From: Anaerolineae bacterium
GTDB lineage: Bacteria; Chloroflexota; Anaerolineae; 4572-78; J111
Assembly: GCA_022071955.1 (NCBI GenBank)
Contig: JAJVIM010000011.1
Location: 186,001-250,000, forward strand
DNA length: 64,000 nt
Direction of reading: 5' to 3'
The translations under genes and the position numbers were made by a program. Below, one piece after another: positions 7,624 through 15,161 of this stretch (its first letter is position 1; every line of letters begins with the position of its first letter). The notes under the pieces were generated by a model. The model was not told where the DNA came from. It saw only the letters and a list, made by a program, of their open reading frames with translations, and searched no databases.

Positions 7624-10410
7624 TTATTGAAGCAACCGCACAAAGGTATTAGATAGAATCTGATCAAAAATAGCGTTGAGTTGCGAAGCCGTGAGCACAA
7701 AGTAGGCCTTGGCGTTGGTCTGGTCGGCGATGGCGTTGAGCAAATCACGATCAACACCCGCCCCCAAACCGATGGTATAGATCAGGATACCGTTATCTGC
7801 CGCAATTTTAGTGTAGTACATCACGCAGTTAAAGTTATTGATCCGCGTAGTATCAGTCGTGTTAGCTGTGGTGGGGAAACCTTCGTAGGGCAGTGGTGAG
7901 GGCACCACTTTACACTCAGAATTATCACCCGGATCACCGTTGTTAGGCTCACCATCAGTGAGCAGCACAATAATGCCGGTGGCCGCCTGGCCGCGGGCGC
8001 AGTGCGAGATGATGGGAGTGGATTTGCTGTCCGCGCCGGGTTGATTCAAATAGGTACCATTACTCCTGCGTACCTGCCACCAGGGAGTGCCACTCCGCCG
8101 CCAATCGCAGTCGTTTTGATGGTTTCCACCGTCATCGTTATCGGTGTTAATGCCCAGCAGGTGCAGCCCCCGCCGCATACCGTCGGCAATATCGGTGCCA
8201 TCTTTGGGGGGGTAAACATCTTCAATGGCCACAAAAACGTTGGTAAAGCTGATAGGTTTGGTGCCGGCGATGGCCGCATCTTTATCAAAACAGGTCAGCT
8301 CATCGTACTCGCCGTAGGTGGCGGCGTTGAGCGGATAGTTGTTGATCTGGCTGCCGGCCGCAGCGCGGGCGCGGGAGGCCCGCAAACATTCCAACTGTGA
8401 GCGCTGAACGGCATCGGGGGCAAAGCTGGCAAAGCCAGCCTGATCCAGTTTGGGGTCCAGCCGGGCCACAAAAGCCCGGATTGATTCCTGCGCGCCGCGG
8501 ATGGGGTCCAGAGCATTAAACAGCGAGTCGTCCAGATTGTTCAGCGGCTGGCTCACATCGATGCGACCGCCGCCGTAGGGGTTGCAGTCGCTGGGCAGCA
8601 CGCTTTTGCCAAAAATGGGGTTGCAGGGGTCAGAGGCCAGCCCCCGGGCCGAACCGGGCGTAGCTTCCCGGCTGGCCAGATAACTGGTGTTGGGATCAAT
8701 ATTGCGTTTGGTGATGAGGATACGGTCCATGCCAAAACCGGGCTGGCCGGCGTAGACGCGCAGCCGGTAGGGCTGGCTGGGGTTGGGCGTCAGCGAAATT
8801 GGGCCAAGTTTAACCCACGTCCAGGCATCGGCCATCGGCCCGTAATAGTAGGTCCAGTTACTTGCCGGCGAACTGGAAGCCGTAGCCGTAGCGACCGTCG
8901 TCTGATCAGCGCCGGCGCTGTCTACCACATTCCAGTAAAACTGGCCAACGGGCGAACCACCGTAATATGAACCCATGCCCTGGGCCCGGATGTAAATGTA
9001 GGTGCTGCCGGTCCAGGTGGGATAAAATTCGTATTCCAGCCGGGGCGCGGCGCCGTTTTGGGCTTCGGCCTGGGTATAAAAGTGACCAAACGGGTTGGGG
9101 CCGTTATTCTGAACCAGCGGATTGTGACGCACCGCGCCGGACAGGCGATAGCCGCTGAAACCGACGCCGCCGTAACCGTAGCCATCAATGGCGTAGCCTT
9201 TGGCGCCCCAGTTGCGCTGAACAGCCCAGTACCCCTTACCGGCGCTGCGAAAGGCCGGCGCCCAGTTGGAGCTGTTGTTACTGTAAAACTCGGCCTCAAG
9301 CATAATGTAGTCTTCGTCGGTGTCATTAAAGTTGCCGTTGCTGTTCCAGTCTACCGGACGAGGCAGCCGGTTGTTGCCAGTGATGAGACCTTGCATGGTA
9401 GAGCCATCGTAATTAAAGGGGAAGACGCGGCCGTTTTCCGGGTAGGGTTTGTAGCGGTCGGTATTGCTACAACTGCCGGTACCGCTGGTAGGAATAAGAA
9501 AGGCGTTGTTGCCAACGTAGTAGCGGTAATCGGCGCTGTAAATATCTGTACTGGTGCCGGTATCGCCGCAGCGGGCCCAGCAGCCGTAGCAAATGGTGTC
9601 AAACTCCATTGAACCGGTTGTGTCCAGCGAAACGGCCACATCCAGGGTGGAGGAGTTTTCGGCGGTGGCCGAGTCACTGATGGTTACGGTTTCAAAGCCA
9701 AAAAACTGCATAAAATTCATGCGCACCGGCACCTGGCCGGTTACTTTTAATTTTGACGCGCCGCCATAACTGCCGGCAGTGCTGCCGGCCATTTTGCCCG
9801 CATCGCACAGTTCGGAAACGCCGGGGGTGGTGCGGTCCTGAAAAGAGCGGGTGTCGATGAAAAAGCTTGGCGCCGGGCCTTCAACAGCCAGGCTGTACTG
9901 GCCATCGTTGTTGGTGTCGTAGATGACGTAGGGGTAATAATCGGCCGGAATAAGGGGGTAAGTTTCGTTGGCCTTTAAATTTTGGGCGGCCATTTTGTTT
10001 TTGTCGGGCAGATTCACCAGGTCCCGGCTTTCTGTGGTATCGGTCACGTAAGTCCCGTCGGCCTGATATTTGAGCCTGTTGCGGATATCCCGGGTGCAGC
10101 CGGCCACATAAACATTGCTGCTGGTCAGCGGGTAACCGTTGGCGTTCAGGTAATTCATGGCCCGTACCGCGGCCTCTTCTTCGGAGGGCAGTTCGGTAAC
10201 GGCTGCCAGCGCCGCCGCATCGACGGTGCGTTTGAGCCGGACTCGCTCAATGTAAACCAGCCCTACATCCAACGCAATGCCCAGCATAGCAATCAATCCC
10301 AAAAAGGCAAAGGTAATGATAATAATACTCTGGCCTTTTTCATTGAGTTTGGCGGCCGGCACCCAGCGCGGAAATTTGGCTTTAGATACAATCCACTTTA
10401 TTAAGTTCAT
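7624..10410 (-). CDS. TadG-like pilus protein with a split von Willebrand A domain
   Basis: 928 residues, far longer than a usual TadG. After a positively charged N-terminus comes one membrane helix (IIIITFAFLGLIAMLGIALDVGLVYI, about residues 29-54) and the TadE/G-type segment with VDAAALAAVTELP. The vWA MIDAS motif DTTGS is near residue 257, but the expected first helix of the domain (IRAFVARLDPKLDQAGFASFA) appears only near residue 640. The end of the domain has VLLTDGEPNNGDPGDN near residue 820. About 360 residues are thus inserted in the vWA fold. Part of the insert (about 437-570) reads like a beta-sandwich carbohydrate-binding module. TAGGAG six nt before the ATG supports the start. Likely a surface or tip component of the Tad apparatus. 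Confidence 0.8.
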   Translation of the reverse strand: MNLIKWIVSKAKFPRWVPAAKLNEKGQSIIIITFAFLGLIAMLGIALDVGLVYIERVRLKRTVDAAALAAVTELPSEEEAAVRAMNYLNANGYPLTSSNVYVAGCTRDIRNRLKYQADGTYVTDTTESRDLVNLPDKNKMAAQNLKANETYPLIPADYYPYVIYDTNNDGQYSLAVEGPAPSFFIDTRSFQDRTTPGVSELCDAGKMAGSTAGSYGGASKLKVTGQVPVRMNFMQFFGFETVTISDSATAENSSTLDVAVSLDTTGSMEFDTICYGCWARCGDTGTSTDIYSADYRYYVGNNAFLIPTSGTGSCSNTDRYKPYPENGRVFPFNYDGSTMQGLITGNNRLPRPVDWNSNGNFNDTDEDYIMLEAEFYSNNSSNWAPAFRSAGKGYWAVQRNWGAKGYAIDGYGYGGVGFSGYRLSGAVRHNPLVQNNGPNPFGHFYTQAEAQNGAAPRLEYEFYPTWTGSTYIYIRAQGMGSYYGGSPVGQFYWNVVDSAGADQTTVATATASSSPASNWTYYYGPMADAWTWVKLGPISLTPNPSQPYRLRVYAGQPGFGMDRILITKRNIDPNTSYLASREATPGSARGLASDPCNPIFGKSVLPSDCNPYGGGRIDVSQPLNNLDDSLFNALDPIRGAQESIRAFVARLDPKLDQAGFASFAPDAVQRSQLECLRASRARAAAGSQINNYPLNAATYGEYDELTCFDKDAAIAGTKPISFTNVFVAIEDVYPPKDGTDIADGMRRGLHLLGINTDNDDGGNHQNDCDWRRSGTPWWQVRRSNGTYLNQPGADSKSTPIISHCARGQAATGIIVLLTDGEPNNGDPGDNSECKVVPSPLPYEGFPTTANTTDTTRINNFNCVMYYTKIAADNGILIYTIGLGAGVDRDLLNAIADQTNAKAYFVLTASQLNAIFDQILSNTFVRLLQ

Positions 10411-10465
10411 GCGGTACTCCTATAAAAATAAGCGAATCTACAAACGAGCGAATCTGCGAGATGCG

Positions 10466-10487
10466 GGGGCGCTTCGCGAAGCGCCCC
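10466..10487. repeat. 22-bp perfect palindrome GGGGCGCTTCG/CGAAGCGCCCC
   Basis: Perfect palindrome just upstream of the tadG-like gene. An imperfect copy is at 35678-35706 (GACGCTTCGTGAAGCGCCC). It has the look of a REP-type element. It lies in the 399-bp gap 10411-10809, which holds only repeats. Confidence 0.7.
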
Positions 10488-10541
10488 TACTCCATTCTTG
10501 TTTTTCGTTGCGGTATCGTCAATAAGGTTCCGCACCGTCGC

Positions 10542-10653
10542 ATGTCATTCTGAGCAAAGCGACCTGTGCCCATTAGGGTAAGAATCTCTCCAATCGCTGC
10601 CCAATTAAACCGATAACATGGTGATTCTTCGGCCTACGGCCTCAGAATGACAT
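10542..10653. repeat. MITE-like element A with 13-bp terminal inverted repeats
   Basis: The ends ATGTCATTCTGAG (10542-10554) and CTCAGAATGACAT (10641-10653) are perfect inverted repeats enclosing about 86 bp with no coding potential. The ends match a repeat family common in many bacterial genomes, which is often mistranslated as CHSERSEES. It lies in the gap between tadE and the tadG-like gene. Confidence 0.65.
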
Positions 10654-10684
10654 AACGGAAATCTAGCTGTCTGACACTTTTGAC

Positions 10685-10794
10685 ATGTCACTCTGAGCGA
10701 AGCGAAGAGTCTCTTGTTTTGAGCTGGAAATCAGCCCAAATTGGAGATTCTCACCAGCACTGCGCACAGGCGCAAGTGCCGCTCAGCGTAACAT
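10685..10794. repeat. MITE-like element B, second tandem copy of the same type
   Basis: The ends ATGTCACTCTGAGCG (10685-10699) and CGCTCAGCGTAACAT (10780-10794) are inverted repeats with two mismatches, related to element A 31 bp away. Inside it, at about 10756-10779, is a copy of the CACTTGCGCCTGnGCGCAGTGC repeat that also occurs at 25861-25905 and 34564-34590. It ends 15 bp from the tadE stop codon. Confidence 0.6.
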
Positions 10795-10809
10795 TGCTGC
10801 CGGCGCTGG

Positions 10810-12312
10810 TTACGGCGGGTCGCAGGCCGGGCCATCGGTCTCCGGGTTACACTGGCAAACGTTTTGGTCAAAGCCGATAAACCGGATTGTAAGTCCTTTT
10901 GGGTTGCCCGTAGTTTGATAACCGGTAACCTGGGCAACCAGATAGGTGCTCACCTTGTATTTGGCATTAGAACCGGTGCCAGACTGTTCCGTCCCGCAGT
11001 TGCGGTTGCCGCCGCTGCCGGTGCAGTTTGAGTCGTTCCAGACCGGGAAATAGAGCCGGCTATAGGTTTTTAATTTGTCCAGTTCATCCTCTATCGAGTT
11101 TCCAAAGACGCCGGTTGAACCGTTGATATAATCGCCAATGTTCAAAATATTATCAACAGGCGACGTGCCGGGCGGCTCTTTGTACACCTTTGAGGCGCGT
11201 GACGGGTCCAACAGGTTGGCCTCTAATTCTCCGGTACTGGTAGTGCCCGAGCCGGGGTCCCAGGATAATAAACCAAAATTGCCGGCCTCGTTGCCGTTGG
11301 CAAACTCCCTGAAAACTTCGACGCCGGGGCTGACGCCCCCCGAAAAAGCGCTGTAGGGAAAAATAACCGGCACCAACTGGCAGGCCTGCGCCTGCTCGGT
11401 ATCGCGCAGGTCTGTGGTAAGACGCATGGCAGTATGGCTGTACAGCGGCACCGGGTTGGGCACAAAGGCCGTAATCAGGGGCAGCCCTACCAGCATCTCC
11501 TGGTTGTAACTGGTTTCAACAATAATTACGTTGTCGCCAACGGTAGATAATTTTTTCTGGGTGAGCTGGCAGTTGAGCTGGTTCACCGCGCCGCGGAGTT
11601 TTTCAACCTGGTCTTTGGGGTTGATGCGGCTAAAATAGGGGCCGCCGGTATGGTAGGCATATTTGGTGAGGGCGGTGGTATTGGTAATGGCAAAATTTTT
11701 ATCATAAAAGGCCGGTTTATTGGGGCTGCCGTCAAGCGCCGAATCGTATTTAACCGATAGAATGGGGTACTGCACGCTGGCCAGGTTTTCACCGGAAATA
11801 TAGCCGGAGGGGTGACTCTTGTTAGAAAAGCGGGTGCAGTCAAATGGTACGTTATTACTGGCCCCGGTAAAACAATCGGAATCGCCCAGGCAGTTAAAAT
11901 TGGGGTCGGGCGCAATATCATAATAGGTGACAATAATCGAGGCGTTGCCGGTGCTGTTGCCGTAATCGGCGGCAAGCTGGCCGGCCAGGCTTTGGGTAGC
12001 GTGGCTGATTACCTTGCAGTAGCCCACCCCAAACGGGTCTCTGGCCGTATCAAAAGCGCACACCGAGTTGGATTTCATCGCCTGGCTGTCAAAATCCAGA
12101 TAAACGCCTCTGACGGCAAAACGGGTGGCTTCGCGGTCCATGTTTACCAGGGTTAAGTATCCCCGCAACGCCCAGCCTACCTCAAAAACGCCGAGCATCA
12201 TCAATATCAAAATCGGCAGGGCAATGGCCGTTTCTACCAGGCTTTGACCGTGGGGGACACGCCGACTGATCGAAGTAAGAAATTTTGATATGAATCGACT
12301 CAATTGCTGCAT
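10810..12312 (-). CDS. TadE family minor pilin-like protein
   Basis: 500 residues starting MQQLSRFISKF. The TadE motif GQSLVETAIALPILILMMLGVFEVGW (about residues 24-49) is the membrane helix with its conserved Glu, followed by LVNMDREATRFAVRG. The remaining 440 residues are a long extracytoplasmic part with several Cys, much larger than classical TadE pseudopilins of about 150-200 residues. A longer reading frame begins with TTG four codons upstream, but the strong GAGGTG lies inside that stretch, 4 nt before the ATG used here. The protein is probably inserted into or beside the Tad pilus and exposed to the outside. Confidence 0.85.
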   Translation of the reverse strand: MQQLSRFISKFLTSISRRVPHGQSLVETAIALPILILMMLGVFEVGWALRGYLTLVNMDREATRFAVRGVYLDFDSQAMKSNSVCAFDTARDPFGVGYCKVISHATQSLAGQLAADYGNSTGNASIIVTYYDIAPDPNFNCLGDSDCFTGASNNVPFDCTRFSNKSHPSGYISGENLASVQYPILSVKYDSALDGSPNKPAFYDKNFAITNTTALTKYAYHTGGPYFSRINPKDQVEKLRGAVNQLNCQLTQKKLSTVGDNVIIVETSYNQEMLVGLPLITAFVPNPVPLYSHTAMRLTTDLRDTEQAQACQLVPVIFPYSAFSGGVSPGVEVFREFANGNEAGNFGLLSWDPGSGTTSTGELEANLLDPSRASKVYKEPPGTSPVDNILNIGDYINGSTGVFGNSIEDELDKLKTYSRLYFPVWNDSNCTGSGGNRNCGTEQSGTGSNAKYKVSTYLVAQVTGYQTTGNPKGLTIRFIGFDQNVCQCNPETDGPACDPP

Positions 12313-12341
12313 AATACACCTCAATAATTGCTACAAATAAA

Positions 12342-13022
12342 TTAGTTTAGCACCTCGCCGCTGTTGGCGCTGATTGGCACATAGTGCATTTGCGACTGGT
12401 CTGAACTAAAACCGATGACTTCCCACACCAATCCCTGAGAAGTTGGCCGCAACAGTAATTCTACCTGATTTTCAGTGTACGCCTGTAAAAATGGGCCGCC
12501 GCCCTGGTTAAACCAGGTACGCAGAGCCTCATCGCTGTCAACCAGCCACTCGGTGGGGTCAACCAGCAACGGGCCTTGCCGTAACTCTCTAAAATGAGCG
12601 CGTCCCAACACTTTGCCCTCCGGCGTAATCACTACAAAATAAAGGCGTTTATGCCGGGGTGAGTAAAATCTGAAATCCCAGTTGCCCGGCTGCCCCAACG
12701 AACTGCCCGTACTGTTAACCCACTGCGTAGACAGAGCGACCAGCGCCACGTCATCGGACCAGCTTTGGGCGTTGGCCAGCGCCTTTAGATAGACAATCTT
12801 GGCCGTATCGCCAGAAAATTCAACCGTGTACGTGGCCACCGGCTGGGGCGTAGGCAGCTCTTGCGGGCTGATATTACTGTAGAAAAACCCAACCAAAATG
12901 GCTACAATAGCGCAACCGGCCAGCCAGAACCCAAGTAGAATAAGAATATCTCGGCGTCTGATCGGAATGCGTTTTGGCGGTGCTGCTTTGGTTCTGGCAT
13001 CTCGTTTTTTTTGAGCAGACAT
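12342..13022 (-). CDS. Membrane-anchored protein of unknown function in the Tad region
   Basis: 226 residues: a strongly basic N-terminus (AQKKRDARTKAAPPKRIPIRRR), one membrane helix (ILILLGFWLAGCAIVAILVGFFY, about residues 30-52), a short Pro-rich linker and a soluble domain of about 160 residues. The tail, with LVWEVIGFSSDQSQMHYVPISANSGEVLN, resembles the end of PepSY-type domains (VxxxTGEVL pattern), but the match is too weak to name. It lies 30 bp before tadE in the same orientation, so it probably belongs to the pilus transcript. No good ribosome binding site is seen close to the ATG. Confidence 0.65.
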   Translation of the reverse strand: MSAQKKRDARTKAAPPKRIPIRRRDILILLGFWLAGCAIVAILVGFFYSNISPQELPTPQPVATYTVEFSGDTAKIVYLKALANAQSWSDDVALVALSTQWVNSTGSSLGQPGNWDFRFYSPRHKRLYFVVITPEGKVLGRAHFRELRQGPLLVDPTEWLVDSDEALRTWFNQGGGPFLQAYTENQVELLLRPTSQGLVWEVIGFSSDQSQMHYVPISANSGEVLN

Positions 13023-13100
13023 TAAAGTGACAATAACTCCCTGGACGTTGTTGGGGTGACAACACGGTTGTTAAAAGTATTGAATAAACCTCCAGCCACG

Positions 13101-14957
13101 CTAATTTTTAAGGACAACCGGCAGAAAAACCCCACCCGCTGTTGAATATTCAGTCGGCGTCGAGTCCACGTCATCGGCTAAAAAGTCACCATCCGAGTTA
13201 GAGTCCAAAAAGTCGGGCACGTAATCACCGGGCGGGTTGGGCAAAAATTTGCCGTCACAGTTGGCATTATTGGTGGGCTGGCCAAACACATAAATATTAA
13301 ACACTGTCTGGCAGCCGGGCACTACCGGTAATTCCGTAGAGTCTTTCCGGGTATCGCAATCTGAGTCCTGTTGAGTGCGCAGCGGCGTGACAAAATTATC
13401 GCCCAATTCCCAACCGTTGTACCGCACCTGAATTTTGCTGGTGATATTGTTCAAACTGCCGTAAACCACTTGCAACCGGTTATGATGAGCGCCAAAGTTG
13501 CCAAACAATATTTTAGGCCGCAGTTTAGAAATATTGGCGGTGTGATCCATACTTTTTTCTGAATAACCGTAATAATCGGTAACGTTGGTCCGGGTCAGGC
13601 CGGTCGTGCCGGATAAAATAGGCGTGCCGGCCCAGGCCGAGCTTCCTTTTTTGTATGAGTACATCACGTCTGTGCGCTGGGTGGTATCAACATAACTCCC
13701 CTCATTATAAACCACCAACGGTGATTGCTGGTGCCAGGCCAGGTGGATCACCAAGTTGTTATCAACCTGGGAGCCGTCATAATGCAGGGCCACCGCCGGG
13801 TGAATATCTATTGTTTTATCCCCACTTTGCGGGTCGATACCATTAATCCGATCATTAGGGCTGGGGGTCGCTGAAATGGTGGCATTACTGTCGGACAGCC
13901 AGTAGCGGTAAATGCCGGTGCCCGCATCGGGCGTCCAGTTAACGCCGGCGTCGGCGGATTGGCTGTAGGCCAGATAAAATTTGGTGGGATCGGGTATCCA
14001 GGTAAGCTGCCAAGCCAGCACCACCTTGCCGTTGCTCAACGCCGCCAGCGCCGGAAAATCGGGGTCCCGGGTGTCCCGGCCCGGCCCAAAATTGCGGCTC
14101 GCCAGAGGAGCCAAGGCCGTTGCCAGCGGGCCGCCACTCATAGCTGCTCTGGCAATATTCATTTTGCGGTAGCTGATCTGCTCGTTAATCTCGTTAGAGC
14201 CGGCATCCTCGGTATTGGCCACATGCAGCACATCGCCCACCGCTTTCAGGCTGATCGCGGTCTCGCTGACGTTATCGCCGCCAAACACATTGGCGCCGCC
14301 TGCCGGCAGCCCGCCGCCTTCAAACTTTAGAAAATTACTGTTGACAGTTGTATTGAAGTAGGCATAACTGAGCCAGCGATAAATCCCGCTTTTTTCCACG
14401 TAAAAAACCACCGGATCGCCGGTAGAATTCACGGCGATGGCCGGGGTGGCCCGCTCCAAAGCACGGACCGTAACCGATGTTGCCACCTGTTTGGGGGTGT
14501 CGCACGCGCCGCCCAGGGTGCAGCGGGTGTAATAGACATCACCGTTGTCGCTGGCCACACTCACTTTACGCACCCAGGCAATATGCACCCGGTTATTGGT
14601 GGTGGGGTCAAACACAATGGCCGGCTCGGTGGCCAGGCCGCTGCTATCGATAACACCATTGGTGTTGGTATTGAGCTGCCACGTGCGAGCTGTGGTAATG
14701 GCCTGAGAATAGGCCAGTTTGATGTTCCCCCGGCCACCGGTGCCTTCGCTCCAGACAATGGCCGTGTAGGTGTGGTTGGCATCGTTTGAGGCTGCAATAT
14801 CCGGGAAGCCGGAGTCCTGTGAGCCACCGACCACATCGTTGCCGCAGTTGGGCAGAGCCGCCGGCGCAGCCAGGCTGGGCGAATAAACCATAAAGATTGA
14901 GGCTGTAAAAATACTGGCCACAACAACTGTTGGCAGTATTTTAACCAGTTTCCACAT
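13101..14957 (-). CDS. Secreted beta-propeller-like protein with a C-terminal FLPVVLKN motif
   Basis: About 618 residues. A signal peptide (LPTVVVASIFTASIFMVYSPSLA) is followed by repeated sialidase/BNR-like pieces such as IVWSEGTGGRGNIKLAYSQA, VHIAWVRKVS, VVLAWQLTWIPDPTKFYLAYSQSADAGVNW and VIHLAWHQQSPLVVYNEG, so a beta-propeller is likely. Near the end are Asp-rich PDFLDSNSDGDFLADDVDSTP repeats of the calcium-binding thrombospondin type-3 kind. The last residues are VFLPVVLKN; many secreted Chloroflexota proteins end in a similar YLPLV-type motif. The start used is the ATG 9 nt after GAGGGA; a GTG three codons earlier (14966) is the alternative. No catalytic residues were identified. Confidence 0.6.
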   Translation of the reverse strand: MWKLVKILPTVVVASIFTASIFMVYSPSLAAPAALPNCGNDVVGGSQDSGFPDIAASNDANHTYTAIVWSEGTGGRGNIKLAYSQAITTARTWQLNTNTNGVIDSSGLATEPAIVFDPTTNNRVHIAWVRKVSVASDNGDVYYTRCTLGGACDTPKQVATSVTVRALERATPAIAVNSTGDPVVFYVEKSGIYRWLSYAYFNTTVNSNFLKFEGGGLPAGGANVFGGDNVSETAISLKAVGDVLHVANTEDAGSNEINEQISYRKMNIARAAMSGGPLATALAPLASRNFGPGRDTRDPDFPALAALSNGKVVLAWQLTWIPDPTKFYLAYSQSADAGVNWTPDAGTGIYRYWLSDSNATISATPSPNDRINGIDPQSGDKTIDIHPAVALHYDGSQVDNNLVIHLAWHQQSPLVVYNEGSYVDTTQRTDVMYSYKKGSSAWAGTPILSGTTGLTRTNVTDYYGYSEKSMDHTANISKLRPKILFGNFGAHHNRLQVVYGSLNNITSKIQVRYNGWELGDNFVTPLRTQQDSDCDTRKDSTELPVVPGCQTVFNIYVFGQPTNNANCDGKFLPNPPGDYVPDFLDSNSDGDFLADDVDSTPTEYSTAGGVFLPVVLKN

Positions 14958-14980
14958 CAGATTCACTCCCTCGCAAATAG

Positions 14981-15008
14981 GAGCCAGGAGTTAGGAAATA
15001 GGAGTTAG
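14981..15008. repeat. Heptamer array, four units (GAGTTAG type)
   Basis: Units GAGCCAG, GAGTTAG, GAAATAG, GAGTTAG in exact 7-bp register, about 24 bp before the start codon of the beta-propeller-like gene. It belongs to the window-wide class of 7-bp-period arrays. The rest of the gap 14958-15161 holds one stem-loop and no gene. Confidence 0.7.
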
Positions 15009-15042
15009 AGGATTCCCGTTCCGACTCTAAAAGTTTGTGACC

Positions 15043-15070
15043 GGAGTCCAAAACTGTTGTTTTGGACTCC
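15043..15070. terminator. Stem-loop GGAGTCCAAAAC with T-run on the plus strand
   Basis: Perfect 12-bp arms (15043-15054, 15059-15070) around TGTT, followed on the plus strand by TTTTTTATTT. It has the form of an intrinsic terminator for plus-strand transcription, yet both neighbouring genes are on the minus strand. It may block antisense transcription or be a dispersed palindrome; the same GGAGTC end reappears at 43362-43411. Confidence 0.5.
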
Positions 15071-15161
15071 TTTTTTATTTCTTACACCGTAAACGTTTGC
15101 ATTATCAGTGTAGACCATTTGTCCCGGTCCGGTTATAAGACAGTTGTACCAACCGGCCAGA

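Noticed and set aside
10680-10880. Small open frame starting MTCHSERSEESL
   Set aside because: It is the translation of a dispersed repeat (element B at 10685-10794), a known source of false gene calls.
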